Assembly (NCBI GenBank): GCA_004298385.1
Contig: SCTX01000088.1
Coordinates: 1-63,929 of the forward strand
DNA length: 63,929 nucleotides
Direction: 5' to 3'
From: Betaproteobacteria bacterium
GTDB lineage: Bacteria > Pseudomonadota > Gammaproteobacteria > Burkholderiales > SG8-39
Part shown: in pieces, positions 46,373-58,718 of the stretch
Layout: every line of letters starts with the position of its first letter
Numbering within the stretch: the first letter of the stretch is position 1
The notes under the pieces: generated by a model
Seen by the model: the letters and a program-made list of their open reading frames with translations, nothing else
What the model was told of the DNA's origin: nothing
Databases searched by the model: none
Program-made: the position numbers and the translations under genes

Positions 46373-48607
46373 TTACTCGTAAAAATCGAACGGTCGCGAA
46401 TCCGGGCGGGTCTGGTTGAGACGGCCGTAGCCGGGGATGTTACGCTTCAGCGTCTCCAGCGGATTGGACCCGATGCGCGAGAATCCGTTCAGTTCCAACT
46501 GCACGAACACCGCGCTGGTGAAGTTCCCGGTGGCCGCGGCAAAGCGCTGCACCACGACCCGGCCAATCCAGCAGGCACCATTATATTCGAAACCGCCCAG
46601 GCTTTCGACCAGGCGGTTGTCCCGCAGGGAGTAGTTGTAACGGCCCACGCCGTACCAGCCGCCGCCCAGCGGCCATTGCGCCGATACGTCAACCTGATTC
46701 AGCGAACCGCGGGTAAAGCGATAGCCAAGGTTGAACGCCTTGGTGGTCTCGGGCTGGTAGCGGGCGCCCAACCCTAGGCGCTCGAAAAAATTCCGGCGCG
46801 GGTTGTACTGCAGCGCGCTGTCCAGGGTCCAATTGCGGGCGATGCGCCCGCTCACGGCGGCCAGAAAATCCGAGGTCTTGTCGGTGCGCGTCGGCGTAAC
46901 GTCATTCAGCGCCACCTGCTGATTCTGAAAATAGTGACGCTGGCCGATCGTGGCCTTGAGCACCTCCTGGCCACTGGTGGGCGATAATATCCGCGTGGTC
47001 GCGGCAATGGTCAACTGGTGAGCGTCGGCGATCCGGTCGCCGCCGTTGAACAGATTCTCGGAAAAAATCTGCGCATAGTTGAAATCGGCCAGCCCGGTAT
47101 CGAACAGCGGGATCTTGCTTTGGTCGCGGTAAGGCGCGTACAGGTAATACAGCCGCGGTTCCAGGGTCTGGCGGAAATTCTGCCCGAGAAACGCCGAGTC
47201 GCGCTCGAAGCTTAGACCGCTGTCCAGGCTGGCGATGGGCAGCGCCCGATGAATCGTCTCCGGGGTGTCGACCGCGTTGCGCGCGAGGCTGTAGGCGGTG
47301 GAGTGAAAGCCCAGTTTGGGTGTGAGATAGGCACCCGGCGAAATCAAGGGCAGGCTGGCGCTTGGGTAAAGCGTAAGACGGCTGCCGATGACGCTGGTAG
47401 GGTGATAGAACTTGACGAACTCGCTCGCCAGAGCCAAGTCCACGCCGCCGACGTACTGGCGCGTCGCATTCAGCGTGAACTGCGGCAACCGGCCGTAAGG
47501 TTCGATCACCGGGTTGGCCGGGTCCTGCAGGGTCTGGAAGCGCTGCACTCGCGCGGTCGCGACCCACCAGCCGCCGTGGTAAATCAGCATGCCGTCGCGC
47601 GGCAGCGTGGTCTGCGAGGTGATGTTGATGCGGCTCGACAGGTCGCGAAAATAGTTGTCGTCGGAAACCTTGTTGAGGTTGAGGTAGCCGCTCAGCTTGC
47701 TGCTGAATCGTTGATTATGCTGGATGTTGGTGGCAAAGCGGCTGAGGTTCCTGACCCGGTCCTTCGGCATGTGCTCGAAGCGCGCATCGCCTTCGTAGTC
47801 GCGATCGACATACCGAAGCTGCGTCGTCAACTGCAGCCCGCGCTTGGAAAATTCGCGCGGCGCGATGGTGAGATCCCGGTCGGGCGCGAGGTTCAGGTAG
47901 AACGGCGCGCTGATTTCCACCCCGCTCTTGCCGGTGCTGCCTATGGTGGGCGGCAGGAAGCCGCTCTTGCGCTGGTTGTGCAGAGGAAAATCCACCCAGG
48001 GCAGGTAGACGACGGGCGCACCCTTGAATACCAGCTTGCCTTTGCGCGCCGTGCCCAAATCGCGCGTCATGTCCAGGTCAAGTTCGCCGACCTGCAAATA
48101 CCAATCGTCGTTGCCCGGCTTGCAGGTGGTGAACGTCGCGTTCTCCAGGTGATACTTGTCCTTGCCTTCCAGCTTGATCACGTCGGCTGTGCCGCGCGCC
48201 CGCACCGGGGCGTAGCCGGCGCGGCTGCGCAGCGCAAATTCGTAGTCGGCCTGGTCGAACCGACCGACGCTGTCGTGCACGCGCAGGCGCAGCCCGGTGC
48301 CGCTCATGCGGTCGCCGTCGCGCGCAAGGCGCACGCCGCCGCTCGCCTGCACCTCGTCGGTGGCATAGAGATAAAGCAAGCGGTCGGCATGGATGCTGAC
48401 CTTGTCCTGGCGCAGTTCGGCGTTGCCGCTGGCGCTGGTTTCCTTGTTGGCGTAGCCCTCCATCCGGTCGGCGGTGATGGTGACCGGCGCGCTGGCGCCG
48501 GCTGGCCTGGCCGCCGGCGACCGCAGACGCGGCTCCTGCCCCTGTGCCAGCGCCGCGCAAATGAGCAAGGCCAAACCCGGCGCGAACTGGCGCATCGAGG
48601 ACTTCAT
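46373..48607 (-). CDS. lptD: LPS-assembly protein LptD
   Basis: A 744-residue outer-membrane translocon component that inserts LPS at the cell surface with LptE. A signal peptide (about residues 1-24) is followed by a jellyroll (OstA) domain (VTITADRMEGYANKETSASG) and a large barrel domain. In the mature part I find only two cysteines, Cys162 and Cys679, where E. coli has four in two disulfides; the pair could still make one jellyroll-to-barrel disulfide. It opens the lptD-surA-pdxA-rsmA operon and is divergent from amgK across a 76-base AT-rich gap. Confidence 0.95.
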   Translation of the reverse strand: MKSSMRQFAPGLALLICAALAQGQEPRLRSPAARPAGASAPVTITADRMEGYANKETSASGNAELRQDKVSIHADRLLYLYATDEVQASGGVRLARDGDRMSGTGLRLRVHDSVGRFDQADYEFALRSRAGYAPVRARGTADVIKLEGKDKYHLENATFTTCKPGNDDWYLQVGELDLDMTRDLGTARKGKLVFKGAPVVYLPWVDFPLHNQRKSGFLPPTIGSTGKSGVEISAPFYLNLAPDRDLTIAPREFSKRGLQLTTQLRYVDRDYEGDARFEHMPKDRVRNLSRFATNIQHNQRFSSKLSGYLNLNKVSDDNYFRDLSSRINITSQTTLPRDGMLIYHGGWWVATARVQRFQTLQDPANPVIEPYGRLPQFTLNATRQYVGGVDLALASEFVKFYHPTSVIGSRLTLYPSASLPLISPGAYLTPKLGFHSTAYSLARNAVDTPETIHRALPIASLDSGLSFERDSAFLGQNFRQTLEPRLYYLYAPYRDQSKIPLFDTGLADFNYAQIFSENLFNGGDRIADAHQLTIAATTRILSPTSGQEVLKATIGQRHYFQNQQVALNDVTPTRTDKTSDFLAAVSGRIARNWTLDSALQYNPRRNFFERLGLGARYQPETTKAFNLGYRFTRGSLNQVDVSAQWPLGGGWYGVGRYNYSLRDNRLVESLGGFEYNGACWIGRVVVQRFAAATGNFTSAVFVQLELNGFSRIGSNPLETLKRNIPGYGRLNQTRPDSRPFDFYE

Positions 48608-48683
48608 GGTGGATCGAGGGGGAGGGCGTGTTCTTGAATGCTAAAATCGCACACTTTCGCATTTATGGCAATCGGGAAGCATT

Positions 48684-50380
<1,697 letters not shown>

Positions 50381-50470
50381 GCCTGGCCGTCCCTATTGAA
50401 CCGAGGTCATGGCTCAAACTGTACAATTGACTCAATCCGCGCATACCCGAGCCACTCCCGGCCGCCTTTC

Positions 50471-51775
50471 ATGACCGATATCGATGTCTACGCTCGACGC
50501 CGCGCCTCATTGCTCGCGCAGATGCAATGCGGCATCGCCATCGTGCCCACTGCGCCAGAACGCGTGCGCAACCGCGACAGCGAGTACCTCTACCGCTTCG
50601 ACAGCTATTTCTACTACCTTTGCGGTTTCCGGGAGGCGGAAGCGGTGCTGGTGCTCGTCGCCGGCGCAGAACCGCAAAGCATACTGTTCTGCCGCGAGAA
50701 AAACCCGGAGCGCGAAACCTGGGACGGTTTCCGCTACGGCCCGGAAGCGGCCAGGGAAGCGTTTGGCGTCGACGCCGCCCACCCCATCGGCCAACTCGAT
50801 GAAAAGCTTCCCACGCTCTTGGCCAACCAGCCGGCGCTCTATTACGCGCCGGGCACGGACCCGGACTGGGATGCGCGCGTCATGCGCTGGCTGAATCAGG
50901 TGCGCGCGCAGAGCCGCACCGGCATCAGCGCGCCGCACAGCATTTACGACGTGCGCGCCGCGCTGGACGAGATGCGCCTCATCAAGGACGAGCATGAACT
51001 CGCGCTGATGCGCCGCGCCGCGGCCATCTCGGCCAAGGCGCACGAGCGCGCCATGCGCGCCACCAGGCCCGGCAGGATGGAATACGAAATCGAGGCCGAG
51101 CTGCTGTATGAGTTTCGCCGCCACGGCGCCCAGTTCCCCGCGTACTGGCCCATCGTCGCCGGCGGCGCCAACGCCTGCGTGCTGCATTACAGCGACAACA
51201 ACGCGCGGCTCGAAGATGGCGCGCTGCTCTTGATCGATGCCGGCTGCGAGCTCGACGGCTATGCGTCCGACATCACCCGCACGTATCCGATCAACGGCAA
51301 ATTCGGCGGCGCACAGAAGGACGTGTACGAACTGGTGCTCGCCGCGCAAGCCGCCGCCATCGGCGCGACCAGGCCCGGCGCCAACTGGGACGCGCCGCAC
51401 GAGGCCGCGGTGCGCGTGCTGGCGCAGGGCATGATCGATTTCGGCCTGTGCCAGGGCAGCCTGGACCGGGTGCTCGAAGCGGGCGATTACAAGCGCTTCT
51501 ACATGCACCGCACCGGCCACTGGCTGGGACTGGACGTGCACGACGCCGGCGAATACAAGCAGGACGGCAAGTGGCGGCCGCTGCTCGCAGGCATGACGCT
51601 CACGGTCGAGCCCGGCTGCTACATTCGTCCCGCGGACGACGTGCCGAAAGCCTACTGGAACATAGGTGTGCGCATCGAAGACGACGTGCTGGTGACCAAG
51701 GACGGCTGCGAGGTCATCACCGTCGAAACGCCCAAGAGTATCGCCGCGATCGAGGCCTTGGTTGGCAATGGCTGA
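50471..51775 (+). CDS. pepP: Xaa-Pro aminopeptidase (aminopeptidase P)
   Basis: A 434-residue metallopeptidase removing N-terminal residues next to proline. N-terminal creatinase-like domain (residues 1-170), then a pita-bread catalytic domain with the five metal ligands: two Asp in LIDAGCELDGYASDITRTYP, His in MHRTGHWLGLDVHD, Glu in TVEPGCY and Glu in RIEDDVL. The ATG at 50471 starts MTDIDVYARRRASLLAQM, matching family N-termini. It overlaps ubiH by eight bases, an arrangement typical of proteobacteria. Confidence 0.95.
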   Translation: MTDIDVYARRRASLLAQMQCGIAIVPTAPERVRNRDSEYLYRFDSYFYYLCGFREAEAVLVLVAGAEPQSILFCREKNPERETWDGFRYGPEAAREAFGVDAAHPIGQLDEKLPTLLANQPALYYAPGTDPDWDARVMRWLNQVRAQSRTGISAPHSIYDVRAALDEMRLIKDEHELALMRRAAAISAKAHERAMRATRPGRMEYEIEAELLYEFRRHGAQFPAYWPIVAGGANACVLHYSDNNARLEDGALLLIDAGCELDGYASDITRTYPINGKFGGAQKDVYELVLAAQAAAIGATRPGANWDAPHEAAVRVLAQGMIDFGLCQGSLDRVLEAGDYKRFYMHRTGHWLGLDVHDAGEYKQDGKWRPLLAGMTLTVEPGCYIRPADDVPKAYWNIGVRIEDDVLVTKDGCEVITVETPKSIAAIEALVGNG

Positions 51776-52925
51776 AGCGGTAGACATCCTGATCGCCGGA
51801 GGCGGCCCGGTGGGGGCCGCGCTGGCCCTGGCGCTGCAAGGCAGCGGCCATTCGGTGGTGCTGATCGAGGCGCGCGGTGCCGAAGCCGGCGCGGCGCCGA
51901 GTTCCGATTCGGGCGCGGTGCGCCCGATCGCCTTGTCCTACGCGAGCCGCCTGATACTCGAGCGCTTGAACGCCTGGTCCGGTCTTGACGCGACGCCGAT
52001 CGAAACCATCCACGTTTCGCAGCAGGGCGGGTTCGGCCGCACCCTGATCCGGGCTGCCGAGTGCGACCTGCCCGCGCTGGGCTATGTCGTGAGCTACGTC
52101 GACCTGCAGCGGTGCCTGCTCGCGCTGCCCTGCTCGGGGGGAAGGATTTTCGGCGCGAGGCTGAGCGGGTTCGACGGCACCATCGCCGTGGTACAGACGC
52201 AGGAAGGAGAGCGCAGGTTCGCGCCGCGCCTGGCGGTATTTGCCGACGGGGCGCGCATCGCCGCCGGCCGCGCGCCGCCGGCCTACACCAGGGACTATCG
52301 CCAGACCGCCGTGGTCGCATCGGTAAAGACCGCGCAAGCGCACTGTGGCAGGGCATGGGAACGGTTCACGCCGGAGGGACCGCTCGCCTTGTTGCCCTAT
52401 GGCGAGCGCTGTGGCCTGGTGTGGACTGTCAGCCCCGACGGTGCCGCGCGCTTGCTCGCGCTCGATACGCCGGCGTTCCTGGCGCAATTGCATGCCGCTT
52501 TCGGCGACCGTCTGGGCGCATTCACCGAAGCGGGCGAGCGCGCCAGCTTTGCGCTGGCGCTGCGTTACGGGCAGGATGAAACAGGGACGCACAGCTTGAG
52601 CATAGGCAATGCCGCGCAAACCCTGCACCCGGTCGCCGGCCAGGGATTCAATCTCGGCCTGCGCGATGCCTGGGAACTGGCGCGTCTGGCCCGCGCTGCG
52701 CGCGAGCCCGGGAGCGACAGTTTTTGCGCGGACTATCGCCGCATGCGAGCGCTCGACCGCCGCGCCGGAATCCAGTTCACCGACAGCCTGGTCGGCCTCT
52801 TCTCCAACGCTAATCCGCTGCTCCGACTCGGCCGCGGCGCCGGACTGCTTGCCCTCGACCTGCTGCCGTTCGCCCGCCGCTTTGTCGCGCGGCGCATGAT
52901 ATACGGCGCGCGCGCACTACCGTAG
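51768..52925 (+). CDS. ubiH: UbiH/Coq6-family FAD-dependent ubiquinone hydroxylase
   Basis: A 385-residue flavoprotein monooxygenase of ubiquinone biosynthesis. Motifs: DILIAGGGPVGAALALAL (FAD), VFADGARIAAG (DG motif) and [23 protein letters not shown] (second FAD motif of the UbiH/F/I group). Which ring position it hydroxylates cannot be read with certainty; the position after pepP is that of UbiH. The ATG at 51768 lies inside pepP. Confidence 0.88.
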   Translation: MAEAVDILIAGGGPVGAALALALQGSGHSVVLIEARGAEAGAAPSSDSGAVRPIALSYASRLILERLNAWSGLDATPIETIHVSQQGGFGRTLIRAAECDLPALGYVVSYVDLQRCLLALPCSGGRIFGARLSGFDGTIAVVQTQEGERRFAPRLAVFADGARIAAGRAPPAYTRDYRQTAVVASVKTAQAHCGRAWERFTPEGPLALLPYGERCGLVWTVSPDGAARLLALDTPAFLAQLHAAFGDRLGAFTEAGERASFALALRYGQDETGTHSLSIGNAAQTLHPVAGQGFNLGLRDAWELARLARAAREPGSDSFCADYRRMRALDRRAGIQFTDSLVGLFSNANPLLRLGRGAGLLALDLLPFARRFVARRMIYGARALP

Positions 52926-53028
52926 GGAAAGTTAAAGTAATACATTCAAAGTGCGACTAAATCGATTTTTCTTCGCCGGCGATTGGGTATAGAATTGCCT
53001 CCCGTTCCGCAAAAATCCCTTACACGAA
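52926..53028 (+). promoter_or_regulatory. AT-rich promoter region of dusB-fis
   Basis: A clearly AT-rich stretch (for example AAAGTTAAAGTAATACATTC) precedes dusB. TATAGAAT at 52988-52995 is a good -10 candidate; the -35 is weak (ATTTTT 17 bases before). Fis operons are often controlled by growth rate, but no direct evidence is visible here. Confidence 0.4.
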
Positions 53029-54036
53029 ATGAGAATCGGACCTCACGAGCTGCGCAACAATCTGTTCGTTGCGCCGATGGCTGGGGTCACGGATCGCCCG
53101 TTCCGCCAACTGTGCAAGCGGTTCGGCGCCGGCATGGCGGTGTCCGAGATGGTGGCATCCAATTCTCTGCTGTGGGGCAGCGACAAGACGCGGCGCCGCG
53201 CCAATCACGCCGGCGAGCCCGATCCGATTTCGGTGCAGATCGCCGGCGCCGACCCGCGCATGATGGCCGAGGCCGCGCGTTACAACGTCGGCGAGGGCGC
53301 GCAGATCATCGATATCAACATGGGCTGCCCGGCAAAGAAAGTGTGCAATGTCATGGCCGGCTCGGCGTTGCTGAAGGACGAAGCGCTGGTCGCGCGGATT
53401 CTCGAGGCCGTGGTCAAGGCAGTCGATGTTCCGGTGACCCTCAAGTTCCGCACCGGCTGGGACCAGCACAACAAGAACGCCCTGACGATCGCGCGCATTG
53501 CCGCCGAGAGCGGCATCCAGTTGCTCTCGATCCACGGGCGCACGCGCGCCTGCGCCTATACCGGCCACGCCGAATACGACACCATCGCTGAAGTGAAGCG
53601 CGCCACGCGCCTGCCGGTCATCGCCAACGGCGACATCACCACGCCGCAGAAAGCCAAGTACGTGCTCGACTACACGAAGGCCGACGGCATCATGATCGGC
53701 CGCGCCGCGCAGGGACGGCCGTGGATTTTCCGCGAGATCGACTACTACCTCAAGACCGGCATCGAGCTGCCGCCACCGCTCGTGACTGAGATCCACCAGG
53801 TGCTGATCGCGCACCTGTACGACCTCTATGCGTTCTACGGCGCCGACACCGGCGTCAAGATCGCGCGCAAGCACATTTCCTGGTACACCAAGGGTCTGGC
53901 CGGCTCGGCCAGCTTCCGCCACGCGATGAATCAGTTGCCCAGCATCGAAGAGCAATTATCCGCGGTGAACCGGTTTTTCAATCAACAGGCGCGGCAATAC
54001 GAGTACCTGCGCTATGAGGAGGAGTTGGCAGCATGA
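53029..54036 (+). CDS. dusB: tRNA-dihydrouridine synthase B
   Basis: A 335-residue FMN enzyme reducing uridine in the tRNA D-loop. The N-terminus NLFVAPMAGVTDRPFR, the catalytic loop INMGCPAKKVCNVMAGSALL (active-site Cys), LKFRTGWD and the FMN-phosphate motif IGRAAQGRPWIF are present. It overlaps fis by four bases (ATGA), the classical dusB-fis operon. Confidence 0.96.
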   Translation: MRIGPHELRNNLFVAPMAGVTDRPFRQLCKRFGAGMAVSEMVASNSLLWGSDKTRRRANHAGEPDPISVQIAGADPRMMAEAARYNVGEGAQIIDINMGCPAKKVCNVMAGSALLKDEALVARILEAVVKAVDVPVTLKFRTGWDQHNKNALTIARIAAESGIQLLSIHGRTRACAYTGHAEYDTIAEVKRATRLPVIANGDITTPQKAKYVLDYTKADGIMIGRAAQGRPWIFREIDYYLKTGIELPPPLVTEIHQVLIAHLYDLYAFYGADTGVKIARKHISWYTKGLAGSASFRHAMNQLPSIEEQLSAVNRFFNQQARQYEYLRYEEELAA

Positions 54037-54275
54037 CACCGCGCGCCAGTGAAATCGCCGAATGCGTACGCAAGTCCCTGGAAAAATATTTCAAGGACCT
54101 GGACGGGGAACGCCCGCGCACCGTCTACGAAATGGTGTTGAAGAATGTCGAGAAGCCCATGATCGAGGTGGTGCTCGCTTACGCCGAGGGCAACCAGACG
54201 ACGGCAGCCCAGTGGCTGGGCATCAACCGCAACACCCTGCGCAAGAAAATCGAGCAATTGAAAATAAAAATATGA
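54033..54275 (+). CDS. fis: Fis-family nucleoid-associated DNA-binding protein
   Basis: An 80-residue protein: N-terminal dimerisation helices (residues 1-50) and a C-terminal helix-turn-helix ([27 protein letters not shown]) diagnostic of Fis. E. coli Fis has 98 residues; the shorter form lacking the N-terminal beta-hairpin arm is usual in betaproteobacteria, and it may not support site-specific inversion. Co-transcribed with dusB. Confidence 0.93.
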   Translation: MTPRASEIAECVRKSLEKYFKDLDGERPRTVYEMVLKNVEKPMIEVVLAYAEGNQTTAAQWLGINRNTLRKKIEQLKIKI

Positions 54276-54345
54276 GGCGTGGAAACGGACGCCCGCCTGG
54301 CCCGCGCATCCCTCATCGCCCCTTACTCATCGCCCGGGCCCAATC

Positions 54346-55911
54346 ATGAGCATCCTCGTCAAGCAAGCCTTGATCAGCGTTTCCGACAAGACCGGCGTGC
54401 TGGAACTGGCGCGCGCCCTGGCGCAGATGAAGGTCTCCATCCTCTCCACCGGCGGCACGGCCAAGCTGCTCGCGCAGAACGGCATTGCCGTCACCGAAGT
54501 GGCCGAGTACACCGGCTATCCGGAAATGCTCGACGGGCGCTTGAAGACCCTGCACCCCATGATCCATGGCGGGCTGCTGGCAAGACGCGACCTGCCCGAG
54601 CACATGGCGGCGATCAAGGATGCCGGCATCGAGCCGATCGATCTGGTGGCGGTGAATCTCTATCCGTTCACCCAGACCATAGCCAGACCCGGTTGCGCGC
54701 TGGCCGAGGCGATCGAGAACATCGACATCGGCGGCCCCACCATGCTGCGCTCGGCGGCCAAGAACCATAACGGCGTCGCCGTGGTGGTCGATCCCGCAGA
54801 TTACCCGGCGCTGATCGAAGAAATGAGGACGAGCAGCGGCAGGGTCAGCGCCGCCACGCGTTTTGATCTCGCGAAAAAGGCATTCACCCACACCGCCGCC
54901 TATGACGGCGCCATCAGCAATTATCTGACCGGCCTCGATCCCGAGCTGAACAGCCGGGACTATCCGGAGCGGCTGACGCTGCAATTCGCCAAGGTGCAGG
55001 ACATGCGCTACGGCGAGAACCCGCACCAGAGCGCGGCTTTCTATCGCGACCTCGAGCCGGCGCCGGGCAGCCTCGCCGGCTACACCCAGTTGCAGGGCAA
55101 GGAACTGTCCTACAACAACGTCGGCGATGCCGACGCGGCCTGGGAATGCGTGAAGACGTTCTCCGAGCCCGCCTGCGTCATCGTCAAGCACGCCAATCCC
55201 TGCGGCGTCGCCATCGGCAACACCGTGCTCCAGGCCTACCAGCGCGCGTTTCAAACCGATCCCACCTCGGCCTTCGGCGGCATCATCGCCTTCAACCGGC
55301 CGGTCGATGCGCCCGCCGCCGAAGCCGTGGCGAAACAATTCGTCGAAGTGCTGATCGCGCCCGGCTACGATGCGGCGGCGAAGAAGGCGCTTGAATCCAA
55401 GACCAACGTGCGCGTGCTCGCCGTGCCGCTGGCCGCGGGCGGCAACCGCTACGACTTCAAGCGCGTCGGCGGCGGTTTGCTTGCGCAGACGCCCGACGCG
55501 AAGAACGTCGAAGCCGCGGAACTGCGCGTGGTCACGAGGAAAAAACCCACCGAGCCGGAACTGCGCGACCTGCTGTTCGCCTGGCGCGTGGCGAAGTTCG
55601 TCAAGTCCAACGCCATCGTGTTTTGCGGCAGCGGACATACCCTGGGAGTGGGCGCGGGCCAGATGAGCCGCGTCGACAGCGCGCGCATCGCCGCGATCAA
55701 GGCGAAAAATGCCGGCCTGTCGCTCGCCGGCTCGGTGGTGGCTTCGGACGCCTTCTTTCCGTTTCGCGACGGCGTCGATGTGGTGGCCGGGGCCGGCGCC
55801 AAAGCCATCATCCAGCCCGGCGGCAGCATGCGCGACGAGGAAGTGGTCGCCGCGGCCGACGAGCTCGGCCTGGTCATGGTATATACCGGCGTTCGCCACT
55901 TCAGGCACTGA
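54346..55911 (+). CDS. purH: Bifunctional AICAR formyltransferase/IMP cyclohydrolase
   Basis: A 521-residue enzyme catalysing the last two steps of IMP synthesis. N-terminal IMP cyclohydrolase (MGS-like) domain ([43 protein letters not shown]) and C-terminal transformylase domain with the catalytic [11 protein letters not shown]. Length fits the family (about 525). purD follows after three bases; the pair is probably expressed with dusB-fis or from its own promoter in the 70-base gap. Confidence 0.97.
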   Translation: MSILVKQALISVSDKTGVLELARALAQMKVSILSTGGTAKLLAQNGIAVTEVAEYTGYPEMLDGRLKTLHPMIHGGLLARRDLPEHMAAIKDAGIEPIDLVAVNLYPFTQTIARPGCALAEAIENIDIGGPTMLRSAAKNHNGVAVVVDPADYPALIEEMRTSSGRVSAATRFDLAKKAFTHTAAYDGAISNYLTGLDPELNSRDYPERLTLQFAKVQDMRYGENPHQSAAFYRDLEPAPGSLAGYTQLQGKELSYNNVGDADAAWECVKTFSEPACVIVKHANPCGVAIGNTVLQAYQRAFQTDPTSAFGGIIAFNRPVDAPAAEAVAKQFVEVLIAPGYDAAAKKALESKTNVRVLAVPLAAGGNRYDFKRVGGGLLAQTPDAKNVEAAELRVVTRKKPTEPELRDLLFAWRVAKFVKSNAIVFCGSGHTLGVGAGQMSRVDSARIAAIKAKNAGLSLAGSVVASDAFFPFRDGVDVVAGAGAKAIIQPGGSMRDEEVVAAADELGLVMVYTGVRHFRH

Positions 55912-55914
55912 CAG

Positions 55915-57201
55915 GTGAAGCTCATGGTGATCGGCTCGGGCGGTCGCGAGCACGCCCTGGCGTGGAAGCTGGCGCAGAGTGCGCGCGTGCAGAAGATCTA
56001 TGTCGCGCCGGGCAACGCCGGCACGGCGCTCGAGCCGGGCGTGGAGAACGTCCCCATCACCGACATCGCCCGACTGGCCGATTTCGCGCGCGACAACGGC
56101 GTTCATCTCACCGTGGTCGGCCCCGAGGCGCCGCTCGCCGCGGGCGCGGTCGACCTGTTCCGTGCCCGCGGGCTGAAAATCTTCGGTCCGACCCGCGCCG
56201 CGGCGCAACTGGAAAGCTCCAAGGATTTCGCCAAGCGCTTCATGCGGCGGCATGGCATCCCCAGCGCCGCCCACGCCACCTTCGGCGACGCGCGCGAGGC
56301 GCACGCTTATATCGACGCGCGAGGCGCTCCCATCGTGATCAAGGCCGACGGTCTCGCCGCGGGCAAGGGCGTGATCGTGGCGATGACGGCGAAGGAGGCG
56401 CATGACGCCGTCGACCTGATGCTGGTGGACAACAAGATGGGTGACGCCGGGGCGCGCGTGGTGATCGAGGAGTATCTCGCCGGCGAGGAGGCGAGCTTCA
56501 TCGTCATGAGCGATGGCGAGCACGTGCTCGCGCTCGCCACCAGCCAGGACCACAAGCGCCTGCGCGACGGCGACGCCGGCCCCAACACCGGCGGAATGGG
56601 CGCCTACTCGCCCGCGCCGGTGGTGACGCCGGGACTGCACGCGCAGGCGATGCGCGAGATCATCCTGCCTGCCATCCACGGCATGGCGAGCGACGGCATC
56701 CCCTACAGCGGCTTTCTTTATGCCGGCCTGATGATAGACGCGAAGGGCAACGCGAAGACGCTGGAGTTCAACTGCCGCATGGGCGACCCGGAAACCCAGC
56801 CGATCATGCTGCGGCTCAAATCCGACTTGTTCGAACTGTTCGAACTCGCCTGCGCCGGCACGCTGGACCAGGCCGAGATCGACTGGGACCGGCGCACGGC
56901 CCTGGGTGTGGTGCTCGCCGCGGCCAACTATCCGGACGCACCGAGGAAAGGCGCCGTCATCACCGGACTCGCCAATTACACTGAACGCAGCAAGGACTGC
57001 ATGGTATTTCACGCCGGCACGGTTTTGGATGGCGACAAGGTGGTGGTGAACGGCGGGCGGGTGTTGTGCGTCACGGCCCTGGGCGACAGCGTCAAGATGG
57101 CGCAGCGCCGCGCCTATCAGGCGGCCGAAGGCATCCATTTCGACGGCATGCAGTTCCGCCGCGACATCGGCCATCGCGCGATACCCCAAAAAAAGCAATA
57201 A
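55915..57201 (+). CDS. purD: Phosphoribosylamine-glycine ligase
   Basis: A 428-residue ATP-grasp ligase making glycinamide ribonucleotide. Motifs: [43 protein letters not shown] (ATP-grasp), [12 protein letters not shown] and [13 protein letters not shown]. It starts with GTG at 55915, three bases after the purH stop. An inverted-repeat element begins about 50 bases past the end and may act as its 3' end. Confidence 0.97.
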   Translation: MKLMVIGSGGREHALAWKLAQSARVQKIYVAPGNAGTALEPGVENVPITDIARLADFARDNGVHLTVVGPEAPLAAGAVDLFRARGLKIFGPTRAAAQLESSKDFAKRFMRRHGIPSAAHATFGDAREAHAYIDARGAPIVIKADGLAAGKGVIVAMTAKEAHDAVDLMLVDNKMGDAGARVVIEEYLAGEEASFIVMSDGEHVLALATSQDHKRLRDGDAGPNTGGMGAYSPAPVVTPGLHAQAMREIILPAIHGMASDGIPYSGFLYAGLMIDAKGNAKTLEFNCRMGDPETQPIMLRLKSDLFELFELACAGTLDQAEIDWDRRTALGVVLAAANYPDAPRKGAVITGLANYTERSKDCMVFHAGTVLDGDKVVVNGGRVLCVTALGDSVKMAQRRAYQAAEGIHFDGMQFRRDIGHRAIPQKKQ

Positions 57202-57250
57202 GCGCTGGCGTCGCGCTGCGATAAACAACGACTTTAGTACGCGTGCAGGC

Positions 57251-57412
57251 AGCGGCATTGCGCGCTTCGCGCGCCAACCGTGTTTTCTGTACGGATGAAA
57301 AGCACATCCGTACAGAAAACACGGTTCTGGTTAAAACCAAACAGGGCATGGGGGTTTTATACAAGATCGTCGATTGCGCGCGGACGGTTTTTCGTCCGCG
57401 CAATTTCGAATC
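57251..57412 (+). repeat. Structured double-hairpin element, copy 1
   Basis: About 162 bases between purD and hemF. In order: a GC-rich small hairpin (GCGCGC-TTC-GCGCGC, about 57260-57274); hairpin I at 57276-57326 with perfect 22-bp arms (left arm begins AACCGTGTTTTCTG) and loop AAAAGCA; a middle hairpin TAAAACC/GGTTTTA (57332-57338 and 57353-57359); and hairpin II at 57365-57412 with imperfect arms (begins GATCGTCGATTGCGCG) and loop GTTTTT. The same order occurs on the opposite strand at 62983-63149. It contains no open frame. See findings. Confidence 0.85.
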
Positions 57413-57534
57413 CCCGAGACAACGGAAAGTACGATTTTGGTCACCTCGTATAGCCATGGCCTGAGGCGAACAGGAGCAACTTGCCTCCCGCCCTGCTGAT
57501 AGAATCCGTGTTTATCCGCGCACCCAGCCAGCCC

Positions 57535-58431
57535 ATGAATCCTGCCGCAGTCGAAGACTACCTGCTCGGCCTGCAGCAGCGCATCGTCGCCGCGCTCGAG
57601 AGCCTCGATGGCCAACCATTCCGCGAGGAGCGCTGGGACCGCCCCCAGGGCGGGGGCGGCATCAGCCGCGTGATCGAGGAAGGCAAGCTGTTCGAACGCG
57701 GCGGGGTGAATTTCTCGCGCGTGCAGGGCTCGGGCCTGCCGGCATCGGCCTCCGCCTCCCGCCCCGAACTGGCCGGCCGCGCCTGGGAGGCGATGGGCGT
57801 GTCGCTGGTGCTGCATCCGCGCAATCCTTATTGCCCCACCGTGCACATGAACGTGCGCTATTTCGTCGCGACCAAGGAGCGCGTCGCGCCCGCGTGGTGG
57901 TTCGGCGGCGGCATGGACCTGACCCCCTATTACGGTTTCGCCGAGGACGCGCGGCACTTTCATCGGACCTGCAAGAGCGCGCTCGACCCTTTCGGCGCCG
58001 AGAAGCATGCGCAATTCAAGGCCTGGTGCGACCGCTACTTTTTCTTGAAGCACAGGAACGAGCCGCGCGGCATCGGCGGAATTTTCTTCGACGACCTGAA
58101 CCAGGCGGGATTCGAAGCCTGCTTCGCGCTGACGCAAAGCGTGGGCGATCATTTCATCGACGCCTACGCGCCCATCCTCCTGCGGCGCAAGGACACGCCC
58201 TACGGCGAGCGCGAGCGCGATTTTCAGGCCTACCGCCGCGGGCGCTACGTCGAATTCAATCTGGTCTACGACCGCGGCACCTTGTTCGGGCTGCAATCGG
58301 GCGGCCGCACCGAGGCAATCCTGATGTCGCTGCCGCCGGTGGTGAAATGGCGCTACGACTGGCAGCCCGAGCCGGGCAGCGCAGAGGCCGGGCTGTACAG
58401 CGATTTCCTCGTTGCCAGGAATTGGATCTAG
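57535..58431 (+). CDS. hemF: Oxygen-dependent coproporphyrinogen III oxidase
   Basis: A 298-residue enzyme of haem synthesis (E. coli HemF has 299 residues), oxidatively decarboxylating coproporphyrinogen III. Blocks: [52 protein letters not shown] (catalytic His region), [15 protein letters not shown] and [22 protein letters not shown]. The ATG at 57535 is chosen from family length. It lies directly after the double-hairpin element and on the plus strand, opposite to the export operon. A gap of 287 bases follows with no supported gene. Confidence 0.96.
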   Translation: MNPAAVEDYLLGLQQRIVAALESLDGQPFREERWDRPQGGGGISRVIEEGKLFERGGVNFSRVQGSGLPASASASRPELAGRAWEAMGVSLVLHPRNPYCPTVHMNVRYFVATKERVAPAWWFGGGMDLTPYYGFAEDARHFHRTCKSALDPFGAEKHAQFKAWCDRYFFLKHRNEPRGIGGIFFDDLNQAGFEACFALTQSVGDHFIDAYAPILLRRKDTPYGERERDFQAYRRGRYVEFNLVYDRGTLFGLQSGGRTEAILMSLPPVVKWRYDWQPEPGSAEAGLYSDFLVARNWI

Positions 58432-58718
58432 CCGAGTAACCGGACAAAGGCCATTCGCCTTCCCGTTTTCATGGGACTGCCGCCGCCGGGGCGTGGATCA
58501 CTCGGGCATTATCGAATCAGTTTTGTCATTTGTTACGGAAAGCTCAATAGGTGGCGCGCTTATTGACTTGCGCGCATACTTCGCGTGCCGATACCGGCAC
58601 GCGATTGAGATCCGCATGCCGACCCTTGCCTCGCATCCGCGCCCGCGCTCGCGACTCATCCGAGCCATCGCCGCGCGCTTCGAATCCTGGTCGCGGGCCG
58701 ACCCGCGACACCGCTCCC

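Noticed and set aside
54313-57258. A 981-codon open frame on the minus strand opposite purH and purD
   Set aside because: It mirrors the codon pattern of two certain plus-strand genes; in high-GC DNA the complementary frame often stays open. The translation is His/Arg/Gly-rich without any domain.
57276-57326. Simple rho-independent terminator of purD
   Set aside because: Arms of 22 bp without a following T-run, and an inverted second copy with compensatory changes, do not fit an ordinary terminator.
58432-58718. A 107-codon plus-strand frame overlapping the hemF end and the following gap
   Set aside because: No ribosome site, no similarity, and most of it lies in hemF or opposite the barrel gene.
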